In this document: positions 26,654 to 36,354 of the stretch, one piece after another
How the letters are laid out: each line of letters opens with the position of its first letter
Position numbering within the stretch: the first letter of the stretch is position 1
From: Bacteroides faecalis
GTDB taxonomy: Bacteria; Bacteroidota; Bacteroidia; Bacteroidales; Bacteroidaceae
DNA length: 64,000 nucleotides
Reading direction: 5' to 3'
Assembly (NCBI RefSeq): GCF_003865075.1
Contig: NZ_BHWB01000008.1
Location: forward strand, 124,001-188,000
Made by a program: the position numbers and the translations under genes
The notes under the pieces: model-generated
What the model saw: only the letters and a program-made list of their open reading frames with translations
Told to the model about the DNA's origin: nothing
Database searches by the model: none

Positions 26654-29290
26654 TTATTTGATTCCTAGTGCAGTATTGATACGCAATATTATATCTTCAT
26701 AATGATATCGTGTTGCAGTATCTGAGGTGCTGAGACGGTTCTGCAGGAGTTTTTTGATACGTAGCAATTCTCCGCGTTTTACAGATATTGCATCAGATAT
26801 ACGGTTGAGTTGGCTACCATAAAAATTCAATACTCGTGGAGCACCCATTCGGCTTTCTTTATGAAGAGTACGCTGCTCGGCTACATGGCAACTGCAGAAA
26901 GGAGCGGAGTGATCGAGCAGGAAATGTTCGTCAGCCAATTTCTTGTTGATTTTAACAGCTTCGGGTTCAGCGGCGGCTGTAAGTAAAGCATCCAGAAAGT
27001 TTTTTTGCAAAGAACGCTCCATTACATCAGGATTTCCTCCACGTTCAGTAACACCGAAAATGTTCTTGTGAAGTGCATCCATAAATTCCACTACTGTAAA
27101 TGCTTTCTTACCGTTTACAGATTCGTTTTCGATCATACGCATCAAACGATTGTTACCAAGCAGATCCCAAAGGATATATGCCTGTGCATTTCTTAAGATC
27201 TGTGTAGGTGCGTTCTCTTGTTTGCCGAGCGGGGTGTTACGAAGTAAAAAAGTATATTGCCCGACTTCTGTATCAAATAACCATTTTGGGTAAGTCAGTA
27301 CTTCGTCTATCAGGAATTTCAGGGAAGCCTGTTGCTTCTCTTTCTCCACAAATGTATATGTCTTAACACCATCACCTACCGTCGTATTTTCAATGTAGAT
27401 ACCACCGATATTGGCAAGTACATGATACAAGTAATTGTTCCATTGATTGATAACTGCATAGTATAAACGGGATGCATCTTCATACGTTTGTCCTTTCTCT
27501 CCGGTAGTAGTCCATTGGATTATTTGAGGAACGATACGTTTCAGGTTTTCAATACCGAGTAGAGAAGAACGGACCGGATCATCTCCCAAATCTTCATTCT
27601 GAGCACGCGGATCAACGGCATCACGTATATCTTGTGCTTCACTATACTTGTAAAGGCGGTTTGTATGTTTACCCAGGAAATCGAACAAAAGATTTTTTTC
27701 TTCCTCCGGAGTATTTTTACCATACCAGCGATACCCATATTCAATAGCAAATTGGTCATAAGGACCGATATGCGGAGAAAGAACTTTCACTCCATCTCCC
27801 GGTTGAGCGATATAATTGAAACGGGCATAATCCATGATCGATGAAGCGGTGGAATTCATCTTGGATGTGAATGACTCAGAGCGCAGAGAATCTGTAGGGA
27901 ATGCAGCTGATCCCATCATATTATGGCGCAAACCTAGAGAGTGCCCTACTTCGTGACAAGCCACAAAACGGATAGCATCACCCATCAGAGAATCAGGTAA
28001 TTGTACGTTACGTGCTGCCGGGCAGACTGTTCCGGTTTGCACAGTGATCCATTCGCGTACCATGGAGAGTACATTGTGCCACCACATGATATCAGCTTCT
28101 AGAATTTCTCCTGAACGTGGGTCAAGGATAGAAGGTCCCATAGCGTTCTTTTTTTCTGAAGCAGCATACGTTATTACAGAGTAATTAACGTCATCCATAT
28201 CTATTTGCATACTGTCGGTAATCTCCTTGGCTATAATTGCATTTTTGAAACCAGCTTTTTCAAAAGCAGCTTGCCAATCTTCGATTCCCTTTTTTATATA
28301 AGTACGCCATTGATAAGGTGTTGAGTTATCTATATAAAACACGATAGGCTTAGCCGGTTCTACGAGTTTCCCTTTTAGATATGCTTCCCGATCTTCCGGT
28401 TTAGGTTCCAGGCGCCAACGAGTGATATAGTTTTTGGTGTCGGTACCTTGCTGTGCATCGCTGAAACTTAATAGCGGATTAGTAAAGTATCCCACTTTCT
28501 GATTGTCGAAGCGTCCCATCATTGGAACCTCCGGTAATAAAAGGATAGATGAGCTGACCTCTACTGTTACATAAACACTGGTTGTTCCTTCTGTGACTTT
28601 AGTTGTCAATTCCGAAGTTGCTACCACATTGTTCGGGAAAGACTTTACAGAAAGAATACGTGAAAGGTTTTTGATGGCTGAGGTTCCTAAATTAATATTT
28701 GTGAATACATTATTAATACTGGTTTCCGTTCCATCATAGATATCATTTACTTTAATAACCAAAGCTGTAGAATCCTGATTGATTGCTTCAATTTTGAATG
28801 CAGCGATCAAGGGAGAGATAAAGTTATCTTTCACCGATTGGTAGATAGCATCAGTTTTGGGAGTTAAAGGTAAAGGACGTTGCTGACGAAACATTAGCTT
28901 TTTGCTGGCTTTGTCCCATTCAGCACTGATCATTTGATTTTCATAATTTACCCCACGGTTTACACCAGCCTCATTCAGCTCTGTGGGTACACGTTGTAGC
29001 TTATTAACCACTAATAGGTCACGACCTAACAAAGAGGTCGGAATTTCAAAATAAAAATCATTTTCTTTCTGGTACACAGTAAACATTCCTTTGGAAATTT
29101 TACTGCCTTCTACCAACTTCTCATAGTCTGTTTTTGACTTTTCTTCCTGTTCGGGCTTCTTCTTTTTCTTCTTCTTGAACCAACTCGCTTGTTCTGCGAC
29201 CGAGGAATCTGCTGATGCCATGTGGGGGCATACAACACCCAGCAGTACGCAGGCAACCACCGTTGCCATTACTCTCTCATAAATTCTCAT
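26654..29290 (-). CDS. Zinc-dependent metalloprotease (DUF5117/DUF4953 family), first gene of the SusCD operon
   Basis: 878 residues with a signal peptide ending near MASA (residue ~27) and a lysine-rich stretch (FKKKKKKKP) after it. The zinc site HEVGHSLGLRH (446-456) is of the metzincin form HExxHxxGxxH, and a Met-turn-like SIMDYARFNY lies ~30 residues later. Flanking regions correspond to the DUF5117/DUF5118 and DUF4953 segments. It is probably an exported endopeptidase that prepares substrate for the SusCD pair. The ATG at 29290 lies only 16 bp from the end of the IS1380 element, so the native 5' leader has been lost from the transcript. Confidence 0.92.
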   Translation of the reverse strand: MRIYERVMATVVACVLLGVVCPHMASADSSVAEQASWFKKKKKKKPEQEEKSKTDYEKLVEGSKISKGMFTVYQKENDFYFEIPTSLLGRDLLVVNKLQRVPTELNEAGVNRGVNYENQMISAEWDKASKKLMFRQQRPLPLTPKTDAIYQSVKDNFISPLIAAFKIEAINQDSTALVIKVNDIYDGTETSINNVFTNINLGTSAIKNLSRILSVKSFPNNVVATSELTTKVTEGTTSVYVTVEVSSSILLLPEVPMMGRFDNQKVGYFTNPLLSFSDAQQGTDTKNYITRWRLEPKPEDREAYLKGKLVEPAKPIVFYIDNSTPYQWRTYIKKGIEDWQAAFEKAGFKNAIIAKEITDSMQIDMDDVNYSVITYAASEKKNAMGPSILDPRSGEILEADIMWWHNVLSMVREWITVQTGTVCPAARNVQLPDSLMGDAIRFVACHEVGHSLGLRHNMMGSAAFPTDSLRSESFTSKMNSTASSIMDYARFNYIAQPGDGVKVLSPHIGPYDQFAIEYGYRWYGKNTPEEEKNLLFDFLGKHTNRLYKYSEAQDIRDAVDPRAQNEDLGDDPVRSSLLGIENLKRIVPQIIQWTTTGEKGQTYEDASRLYYAVINQWNNYLYHVLANIGGIYIENTTVGDGVKTYTFVEKEKQQASLKFLIDEVLTYPKWLFDTEVGQYTFLLRNTPLGKQENAPTQILRNAQAYILWDLLGNNRLMRMIENESVNGKKAFTVVEFMDALHKNIFGVTERGGNPDVMERSLQKNFLDALLTAAAEPEAVKINKKLADEHFLLDHSAPFCSCHVAEQRTLHKESRMGAPRVLNFYGSQLNRISDAISVKRGELLRIKKLLQNRLSTSDTATRYHYEDIILRINTALGIK

Positions 29291-29300
29291 TGTTTTTTTC

Positions 29301-29305
29301 GATTA
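29301..29305. repeat. Target-site duplication GATTA, left copy
   Basis: Directly next to the first base of the IS1380 element; the identical bases occur at 30899-30903 on the other side. Five-base duplications fit this family. Confidence 0.85.
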
Positions 29306-29476
29306 CCTCAAATCCGCAACTAAGCCCTTGAACGTCCTTATTGCGTTTACACGTCCTCTCATTACTGAATTTGCAGATAATTTGAACTTGAAGCACCCAC
29401 TTCTGCCTACAATATCCCCTTACCCCACAATGTGACTTGAGGCAATACACAATATCATTCCCATAAGTTGTAGGCA

Positions 29477-30763
29477 TTATCCAAAATCAGTCTGGAAAAC
29501 ATCTGCGTAAGCATTATTACAGGTATAGATGTTCAGCACATACCGCCTTGATGTCCTGATCCACTTGGCTGGTACAGAGATAAACCTGAAGACAAACGCT
29601 TTTATGCGACTTGTTGCATTGAGCCCGAACTTCTTTACGTCAAGTCTTTGAATAATGGCCTTGTAAAAGTTACGGATAAGTGCTGTAAGAAGAAGGAACA
29701 CTGTGTTCTCTGCCATGAAGGATTTGGGCAATCTGTCCCACCCGAAACCATTGTTCATATCATCGAAGATACGTTCCTTTCCTCCACGAAGGTTATAGAA
29801 CTCGACAATTTCTCTTACGGAAGAATCATAGTCGTTAGTCAGGATACAACGGTATGTGTATTCTCCTTCCCAAAAATCCTGCACACCATCCATCCGTTTC
29901 TGTCTTTGAATCACAAGTCGATATGCCTTACCTTTCCACTTCTCAACAAGGATAGAGTTCAATTCAAACTCAATGCCATTGATTTCCTCAGTTTTCCAGC
30001 CTTTGAGAGCAAAGGTGTCATTGTAGATCGAACTGCAGCGGTTAGCACGGATATAGAAGGACTTGCAGTGTTTTTCTATTTCCTCCACGATTTCCTCGGA
30101 ACATGATCCACAATCAGCTCTGAAGCGATTGATAGTGAGCCCATTCTGTTCAAATCTCGCAAAGAACCTCTTCAGCGTGTCCTTCTGATGGAAACGAACA
30201 TTTGTGTTACCATCGCTATTCTCTATACCGACTATCAAATCGCCAATAACCGCCACGCCAGGGCGATAACCAAGGAACTTCTTGTATGTAGGCTTTGCAT
30301 CATACTTCTCTGTCTCTATGAACTGATGGTCGAAATCAACATCATACATCTCACCCTCTTTCAGTTGGCCAGATGCAAATATACAATTGAGCAATAAAGT
30401 ATTGAGAGTGTCAGCCGTATTGAAATCGTAGGTCTTGCCCATATCTGATGTGTATGAAATGTTTTCTTGCGTCAACTCCTTTATCGCCCTGAGGATAGTA
30501 TCAGAGCTACAAGTGCGAAGTGTCGGATGAAGCGAGAGGTGGTTCATCAAATGAGTAGTGACATCCTCAATACATGAACCGCTACAGAAGTAGATACTCA
30601 TGAGAGAACGGATGATTTCGCTGTACTGATAACCGAACGATCTACACCTTAGACCGAGGGTTGAGTCGATTACAGATGATAATGTGGAGTCAAATTGCTC
30701 CATGATTGAAAATAATCCCCCAAAAGGAGTGAGTCTCTCAGATTTAATTTGTATCTTCGCCAT
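29477..30763 (-). CDS. IS1380-family transposase
   Basis: About 428 residues from the ATG at 30763 (MAKIQIKSERLTPFGG), the usual family start; the frame extends to an ATG at 30823 directly after a hairpin, so a 448-residue form is possible. DDE transposase landmarks: MYDVDFDHQF with the first Asp, FRADCGSCSEEIVEEIE with the second, and the late YNLRGGKERIFDDMNNGFGWDRLP block with the Glu. It is intact, so the element may still move. Confidence 0.93.
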   Translation of the reverse strand: MAKIQIKSERLTPFGGLFSIMEQFDSTLSSVIDSTLGLRCRSFGYQYSEIIRSLMSIYFCSGSCIEDVTTHLMNHLSLHPTLRTCSSDTILRAIKELTQENISYTSDMGKTYDFNTADTLNTLLLNCIFASGQLKEGEMYDVDFDHQFIETEKYDAKPTYKKFLGYRPGVAVIGDLIVGIENSDGNTNVRFHQKDTLKRFFARFEQNGLTINRFRADCGSCSEEIVEEIEKHCKSFYIRANRCSSIYNDTFALKGWKTEEINGIEFELNSILVEKWKGKAYRLVIQRQKRMDGVQDFWEGEYTYRCILTNDYDSSVREIVEFYNLRGGKERIFDDMNNGFGWDRLPKSFMAENTVFLLLTALIRNFYKAIIQRLDVKKFGLNATSRIKAFVFRFISVPAKWIRTSRRYVLNIYTCNNAYADVFQTDFG

Positions 30764-30831
30764 GTCTATCGTCGGATTCTCTTGTTTTTTTTGCAACACT
30801 AAGATAAGTGAAAATTCTGACATGGCAAAAT

Positions 30832-30856
30832 CCTGAGCAACTTTTTGTTGCTCAGG
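30832..30856 (-). promoter_or_regulatory. Perfect hairpin before the transposase gene
   Basis: CCTGAGCAAC and GTTGCTCAGG form a 10-bp perfect stem around a 5-base loop, between the right IS end and the transposase. As RNA entering from outside it would mask the 30823 start or end transcription. No long T tract follows. Confidence 0.55.
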
Positions 30857-30898
30857 TACTTAAAAAGTTTAATTTATAATAGTGTTGCGGAATTAAGG

Positions 30899-30903
30899 GA
30901 TTA
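30899..30903. repeat. Target-site duplication GATTA, right copy
   Basis: Matches 29301-29305 and abuts the outer end of the IS1380 element. Confidence 0.85.
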
Positions 30904-30925
30904 ATTAAAAATAAGAAACAGCCTG

Positions 30926-30961
30926 CAAAAATACGAATATAATTCATATGTTACTTTCAAA
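30926..30961 (-). promoter_or_regulatory. Likely native promoter of the metalloprotease-SusCD operon, now separated by the IS
   Basis: TATTTTTG (-7 box, 30933-30926) is a perfect consensus match, with TTTG at 30961-30958 and a 24-base spacer (slightly long). Without the IS it would lie about 40 bp before the metalloprotease ATG. The IS sits between this box and the gene. Confidence 0.5.
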
Positions 30962-31029
30962 ATGAGAGATAAATACGAAAAATAAAAGAATTATTAACTA
31001 GTATCTGGTATATCATTCGCTTCGGGACA

Positions 31030-31061
31030 TTTCGTAATCTACTTAAAATAGTGTACTTTTG
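31030..31061 (+). promoter_or_regulatory. Promoter of the M23-C69 operon
   Basis: TTTC (31030-31033), a 20-base spacer, then TACTTTTG (31054-31061): a near-perfect Bacteroides promoter ending 26 bp before the ATG at 31088. Confidence 0.65.
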
Positions 31062-31087
31062 TAGAGTTTTTAAAATGTATGTGTTAT

Positions 31088-32740
31088 ATGAAACAATATA
31101 TTGCTGCTTTCTTGCTTGCTTGTTGCATTCAAGGGTATGCGCAAGAGAAAAAGCAAGCGACTTTTACGACGCCTTTTGATTTTCCTCTCACTTTGAGCGG
31201 AAATTTTGGAGAAATCCGTACCAATCATTTCCATGGAGGATTAGATTTTAAAACGGGAGGAGTGATCGGTAAACTTGTACATGCCTTGGCTGATGGTTAT
31301 ATTTCGCGTATCCGCGTCACTAATGGTTCGGGATATGTACTTGATGTTTGCTATCATAATGGATATTCAACTATAAACCGACATCTAAGTGGTTTTCTTT
31401 CTCCTATTGCCGAAAGAGTGGAAAAGCTTCAGTATGAAAATGAGAATTGGGAAGTGGAGATTATTCCCAGACCGGAAGAATACCCTGTAAAGGCCGGACA
31501 ACCGATCGGCTGGAGTGGGAATACGGGATATTCGTTCGGGCCTCATCTCCATCTGGATGTATTCGAAACAGAATCGGGTGAATTTATTGATCCTATGCCT
31601 TTCTTCAGAACGAAAATAAAGGATACGCGTGCACCTAAAGCGGATGGTATCATGTTATTTCCCCAATTGGGCAAAGGTGTAGTAGCAGGTAAGCAGGAGA
31701 ACTTTGCGATCATAGCGAATCGTGAACAACCTGTAGAAGCGTGGGGTATAATTGGTACAGGTATTAAAGCGTATGATTATATGGATGGCGTGAGTAATCA
31801 TTATGGAGTATATTCCGTAGTACTATCAGTAGATGGAAACGAAGTATTTCGTAGTACTGTGGACCGCTTTTCCCAAAATGAAAACCGAATGATTAATTCC
31901 TGGACTTACGGACAATATATGAAATCGTTTATTGAACCGGGGAATACTTTACGTATGCTAAAAGCTTCAAATGGAAATCGTGGTCTGATCACTATCGATG
32001 AAGAACGGGATTATCAATTCTTGTATACTTTGAAAGATGTGTTTGGTAATACTTCCTGTTATCGTTTTACTGTACGTGGACGAAAACAACCGATTCAACC
32101 GTTGGAATATCAGGATAAATACTTTTTTGCATGGAATAAAACGAATTTTCTACATGAGCCGGGACTGAGTCTGGTTGTTCCGAAAGGGATGTTGTATGAT
32201 GATGTGAATCTTCATTATGAAGTAAAAGCGGATAGTGGGGCTATTGCACTTACTTATCAGCTGAATGATGAATCGACACCTCTTCATGCCGGTTGTGAAT
32301 TACGAATCGGATTATTGAGGAAACCATTGGCAGACACTACAAAATATTATATAGCTTCTGTTACTCCTAAAGGAACAAGATACAGTGTGGGTGGTAAATA
32401 TGAAAATGGATATATGAAAACAAATATTCAGGAGTTAGGTACTTATACGGTAGACATTGATACTATTCCGCCAGAGATTATTCCTATCAATAAGAATCAA
32501 TGGGCAAAAAACAAAAAGATTGTTTATCGATTAAAAGATAAGGGTACGGGAGTCTGTTCTTATCGTGGAACGATTGATGGGAAATATGCACTTTTCGGGC
32601 GTCCCAATATTGTTAAGTCTTATTGGGAATGTGAGCTCGATCCGAAACATATCAAGAAGGGAGGGAAGCATATTGTCGAACTTACCGTAACTGATAATTG
32701 TGGCAACAAGACCATTTCTCAGGAAAGTTTTATCTGGTAA
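31088..32740 (+). CDS. Exported M23-family metallopeptidase (LytM-like)
   Basis: About 550 residues. The ATG at 31088 gives a compact signal peptide (MKQYIAAFLLACCIQGYAQ); the ATG at 31079 adds three residues. The LytM zinc motifs are seen as HFHGGLDF (HxxxD) and, ~105 residues later, HLHLDV (HxH). The fold ends near residue 190 and a long beta-rich C-terminal part follows (Ig-like segments such as HIVELTVTDNCGNKT near the end). It probably hydrolyses peptidoglycan peptide bridges in the periplasm. A C69 dipeptidase gene follows by 25 bp. Confidence 0.93.
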   Translation: MKQYIAAFLLACCIQGYAQEKKQATFTTPFDFPLTLSGNFGEIRTNHFHGGLDFKTGGVIGKLVHALADGYISRIRVTNGSGYVLDVCYHNGYSTINRHLSGFLSPIAERVEKLQYENENWEVEIIPRPEEYPVKAGQPIGWSGNTGYSFGPHLHLDVFETESGEFIDPMPFFRTKIKDTRAPKADGIMLFPQLGKGVVAGKQENFAIIANREQPVEAWGIIGTGIKAYDYMDGVSNHYGVYSVVLSVDGNEVFRSTVDRFSQNENRMINSWTYGQYMKSFIEPGNTLRMLKASNGNRGLITIDEERDYQFLYTLKDVFGNTSCYRFTVRGRKQPIQPLEYQDKYFFAWNKTNFLHEPGLSLVVPKGMLYDDVNLHYEVKADSGAIALTYQLNDESTPLHAGCELRIGLLRKPLADTTKYYIASVTPKGTRYSVGGKYENGYMKTNIQELGTYTVDIDTIPPEIIPINKNQWAKNKKIVYRLKDKGTGVCSYRGTIDGKYALFGRPNIVKSYWECELDPKHIKKGGKHIVELTVTDNCGNKTISQESFIW

Positions 32741-32765
32741 TTATTAAAAATGTGAATCATATATT

Positions 32766-34406
32766 ATGAAAAGAAGAATTATCTTTTGTGCTGTAGTATT
32801 CCTGACAGCTGTAGCGAATACTTTCGCCTGTACCAATCTGATTGTCGGAAAGAATGCTTCTACCGACGGATCAACTATAGTTTCTTATTCTGCTGATTCC
32901 TATGGATTGTTTGGTGAGCTTTATCACTATCCTGCCGCCACATATCCGAAAGGAACGATGTTGAAAGTGTACGAATGGGATACTGGTAAATATTTGGGAG
33001 AAATAGAGCAAGCGCGCCAGACCTATAATGTGAATGGTAACATGAATGAATATCAGGTGACTATTGGTGAAACAACTTTCGGTGGTCGCTCTGAATTGGC
33101 TGATTCTACAGGAATTATAGATTATGGAAGTTTGATTTACATTGGTCTGCAACGTTCACGTACGGCGCGTGAAGCTATTAAGATAATGACTGATCTGGTG
33201 CAACAATACGGTTACTATAGTGAAGGGGAATCTTTTACTATTGCCGATCCTAATGAAGTTTGGATCATGGAGATGATTGGTAAAGGTCCTGGTGTACGTG
33301 GAGCGGTTTGGGTAGCTGTACGAGTGCCGGATGATTGTATCTCAGCTCATGCTAATCAATCCCGTATTCATCAATTTGATATGAGCGACAAAGAAAACTG
33401 TTTGTATTCGCATGATGTTATTTCGTTTGCACGTGAGAAAGGTTATTTCAATGGAGTCAATAAAGACTTTAGTTTTGCCAATGCGTATGCACCGCTTGAT
33501 TTCGGTGCCCGTCGATTCTGTGAAGCTCGTGTATGGAGTTATTTTAATAAGTTCACTGATCATGGAAAAGAATATCTTCCTTATATAGAAGGTAAGACAA
33601 ACGATCCGATGCCTCTTTTTATCCGTCCGAAACAAAAGCTTTCTGTTCAGGATGTGAAAGATATGATGCGTGATCACTATGAAGGAACGCCTCTCGATAT
33701 TTCTAATGATTTCGGAGCAGGTCCTTATAAAACTCCTTATCGCCTTTCTCCGCTGAACTTCAAGGTTGGTGATAAAGAGTACTTTAATGAACGTCCTATT
33801 TCTACTCAGCAAAGCGGTTTTGTGTTTGTGGCGCAGATGCGTGCAAATAAACCCGATGTGATTGGTGGTGTACTTTGGTTTGGTGTAGATGATGCGAACA
33901 TGACTGTATTTACTCCTGTTTATTGTTGTTCAACCAAAGCTCCATTATGCTATACGCGTGTAGATGGAGCAGATTATATTACTTTCTCTTGGAATTCTGC
34001 TTTTTGGATTTTCAATTGGGTGTCGAATATGGTATATCCTCGTTATAGCCTGATGATAGATGACATTCGTGCTACTCAAAAAGAATTGGAAACGACTTTC
34101 AATCAAGCACAGGATGGTATTGAAGAAATGGCTGCAAAGCTATTGGCAAAAGATAAGAATGCTGCCATCGAATTTCTGACAAATTATACCAATATGACTG
34201 CTCAAAGTACTTTTGATACATGGAAACAACTCGGAACTTTCCTTATTGTGAAGTATAACGACGGAGTGGTAAAACGTATGAAAGATGGAAAATTTGAACG
34301 TAACTCTATCGGTCAGCCTGCCGGTGTCATTCGTCCGGGATATCCGAAGGAATTTCTCGAAGAATATGTAAAACAAACCGGAGAAAGATACATGGTTACA
34401 GAATAA
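32766..34406 (+). CDS. C69-family dipeptidase (PepD-like, Ntn hydrolase)
   Basis: 546 residues. The signal peptide (MKRRIIFCAVVFLTAVANTFA) is cut so that the catalytic Cys (CTNLIVGKNASTDGS) becomes the new N-terminus, as required for N-terminal nucleophile hydrolases. Family landmarks SADSYG, TIGETTFGGR and DPNEVWIMEMIGKGP are present; the domain covers most of the protein. It should hydrolyse dipeptides in the periplasm, a natural partner to the M23 peptidase 25 bp upstream, perhaps in recycling cell-wall peptides. A strong hairpin terminator follows. Confidence 0.94.
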   Translation: MKRRIIFCAVVFLTAVANTFACTNLIVGKNASTDGSTIVSYSADSYGLFGELYHYPAATYPKGTMLKVYEWDTGKYLGEIEQARQTYNVNGNMNEYQVTIGETTFGGRSELADSTGIIDYGSLIYIGLQRSRTAREAIKIMTDLVQQYGYYSEGESFTIADPNEVWIMEMIGKGPGVRGAVWVAVRVPDDCISAHANQSRIHQFDMSDKENCLYSHDVISFAREKGYFNGVNKDFSFANAYAPLDFGARRFCEARVWSYFNKFTDHGKEYLPYIEGKTNDPMPLFIRPKQKLSVQDVKDMMRDHYEGTPLDISNDFGAGPYKTPYRLSPLNFKVGDKEYFNERPISTQQSGFVFVAQMRANKPDVIGGVLWFGVDDANMTVFTPVYCCSTKAPLCYTRVDGADYITFSWNSAFWIFNWVSNMVYPRYSLMIDDIRATQKELETTFNQAQDGIEEMAAKLLAKDKNAAIEFLTNYTNMTAQSTFDTWKQLGTFLIVKYNDGVVKRMKDGKFERNSIGQPAGVIRPGYPKEFLEEYVKQTGERYMVTE

Positions 34407-34442
34407 TTCTGTTATTATCGTCTTTTCTGTTTAAAATGTTGT

Positions 34443-34473
34443 CCACATCATTCAAATTATTTGAATGATGTGG
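34443..34473 (+). terminator. Terminator after the C69 dipeptidase gene
   Basis: A perfect 14-bp stem (CCACATCATTCAAA with TTTGAATGATGTGG) and a 3-base loop, followed by ATTTCTATTTT. Confidence 0.8.
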
Positions 34474-34531
34474 ATTTCTATTTTATTAATAATCAAATGA
34501 ATACATGCGCTTAATTTGTCCATCTATAATA

Positions 34532-34563
34532 TTTGCTTTCTTTCTAGATACTTCCTACATTTG
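34532..34563 (+). promoter_or_regulatory. Consensus promoter before the TPR/propeller pseudogene
   Basis: TTTG (34532-34535), a 20-base spacer, TACATTTG (34556-34563): an exact match to the Bacteroides consensus, 24 bp before the ATG at 34588. The promoter is intact although the gene is not. Confidence 0.65.
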
Positions 34564-34587
34564 TATAAACTAGTAAATCATGATAAG

Positions 34588-36191
34588 ATGAAAATCACCT
34601 TACTTTTATATATGCTAATTTCGGGAATTTTCTTTTTCTCTTGTCAATCTTCGTCACAAGAGAAAAATATTCAAGAAGAAATGCATTTTTATTTGAGAAA
34701 GGTGATAGTTGTAGGGAACATGGGGATGAAGAAAGTGCAGTAAATTTCTATAATCAATCCTTGAATTTAGTAAAGTGTGAAAATGATTCTTGGTTGGAGG
34801 CTACTCTTTATAGTCGGCTTGGTACTATATATATGTATCGCGATATATATAGTGCTGCTTTAGAAATGTTTAAACTGGGTGCTTCTATATATGCGACTAT
34901 TCCTCCTTGTGTGGAAAGAACTATCACATTACGAAATATTGGCAGAGTCAATTTATTGCAGCATCAATCTGATAGTATTTTTTGTTATTATGATCAGGCA
35001 TTGGAAGTTGCGATGCAGTTATCTGATGAGGAGTTTCTTTTCTCGCTTAGTTTGTTGGCAGGATGTAGCCGTCAATCGGTAACAGTTAATCCGTACTCTT
35101 CATTACCGGTACTGGATATCACCGCTGATTATCCGGAAAGAGAAATCAGACTTGGCAGAAGAGGCTGAAATCGAATACATTCCTTTGCAACTTCAAGGAA
35201 CGGAATGGTTGAAAACATTCGATCTGTTGCGTGGAACAATATCAGAAAATATGATATTCGCATATAACAAGAAAGGAACAGTTTTTGTATTCGATAGGGC
35301 AGGGAAACAACTACATCGATTCAATCATGCTAGGGGAGAAAAGAAACAATACGACTATATTTTTTCAATTTATGGAGATGAAGAGAATCAAGAGATATTT
35401 ATAAAGACTCTTTGTTATAAGATTGAGGTTTACTCTTTGGCTGGTGAGTATAAAAGGAGTTTGATAGCTTCTTATCCAATATCATTCAATCAAGTTTTCG
35501 GGTATAATAAAGATTCTTTGGTTTTTAGTGATGGGATAAGCAAAATCAAAGATAGGTTTGATAATGGAATTTATTCTTATAAATTATCTAAGAAAGACGC
35601 TGGGATATCTCCTTTTCTGTTTTATGTGAAGCATCGGATTACGAATACTTTTACTTGTGAAGTACGGGAAGAGAAACAAATTAGTAGTTTGAGTTATACA
35701 ATTACTATCGAGCCGATGATAAAAAATGGAAATGAAGTGATTCTTTCAGATTTCGCCTGTGATACTATTTTTTTATTTGATGGTGGAACAAAGAAGGCTT
35801 TGTTACGCCGAACTCCTGCCGTTCGTTCTACTTTTCCTCTGAAGTTGATAGGAGTCAGTATAAAGACTGATCGTTTTATTTTATGGATATTATAGAAAAA
35901 GTATATATTCCCAATGAGAAAGGAGTAAAAAATAAATCATTATTATTTGATTTGAAGACACAAGAGGTTTCTGTTCCTATACTCATAAATAAAGAGTTTA
36001 CTCCTCCGTTTCCTGTCAATGTGGGAAATAGCAATGGGAATTTTCCGAAAAATACTTGTATATCCGCAATACATTCGAAAAAACTACTTGAGTTATATAA
36101 ATCAGGAAGATTATCCGGTAAAGCAAAAGAAGTGGCTTCTCGTTTGCGTATGGATGATACTCTCGTTTTAATCTTGTATCATTTCAAATAA
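34588..36191 (+). pseudogene. Fused, frameshifted TPR-lipoprotein / 6-bladed beta-propeller gene
   Basis: Four reading-frame pieces follow one another. (1) ATG 34588: lipoprotein signal with FFFSC. (2) After a frameshift near 34685-34700, TPR repeats (ALFEKGDSCREHGDEESAVNF; LEATLYSRLGTIYMYRDIYSAALEMF) run to ~35030. (3) Without a stop this frame passes into LFSLSLLAGCSRQS (35040-35080), which looks like the lipobox of a separate lipoprotein, then SSLPVLDITADYPEREIRL, the typical start of a mature Bacteroides 6-bladed propeller (BF3164-like). An extra T near 35148 shifts the frame to AEEAEIEYIPLQLQGTEW... up to ~35880. (4) Another shift leads to MDIIEKVYIPNEKG... ending at 36191. The best reading is a deletion that fused two genes, followed by decay. 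Confidence 0.82.
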
Positions 36192-36262
36192 TAGTATGGG
36201 CAAAATCCCCTTTTTAGGTGATTAAATTTAGGTAAAATGTAGGATTTATAAACTTATTCTTT

Positions 36263-36270
36263 TACATTTG
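36263..36270 (+). promoter_or_regulatory. -7 box TACATTTG of the phosphohexomutase gene
   Basis: A perfect TAnnTTTG match 84 bp before the ATG at 36355; no clear TTTG at -33. Confidence 0.5.
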
Positions 36271-36354
36271 TATGCTCAACTTGTTAGCTGGATTACTTCT
36301 GGCGGGACATTGTGTTGAGTTCTGACTAAAATATCAACTAATAATTAAATAGAA

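Larger units (their letters stand above)
29306..30898 (-). mobile_element. IS1380-family insertion sequence
   Basis: 1593 bp. The imperfect terminal inverted repeats are CCTCAAATCCGCAAC on the left and, reversed, CCTTAATTCCGCAAC on the right. It is flanked by a GATTA duplication and has one intact transposase gene oriented towards the metalloprotease operon. It is inserted in the 5' leader of that operon, downstream of a plausible native -7 box (30926-30933). Related Bacteroides elements (IS612, IS614, IS942 type) are known to switch genes on with outward promoters, but I see no strong box at the inner end here. Confidence 0.92.

Noticed and set aside
29306..29476. Outward promoter at the inner IS1380 end driving the metalloprotease operon
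   Set aside because: A TTTG occurs in the terminal repeat, but no TAnnTTTG box or paired -33 element was found, so I did not annotate one.
29277..29477. A 66-residue ORF between the IS1380 transposase and the metalloprotease gene
   Set aside because: It spans the IS end and target site, has no family resemblance, and overlaps the metalloprotease start; it is a chance frame made by the insertion.
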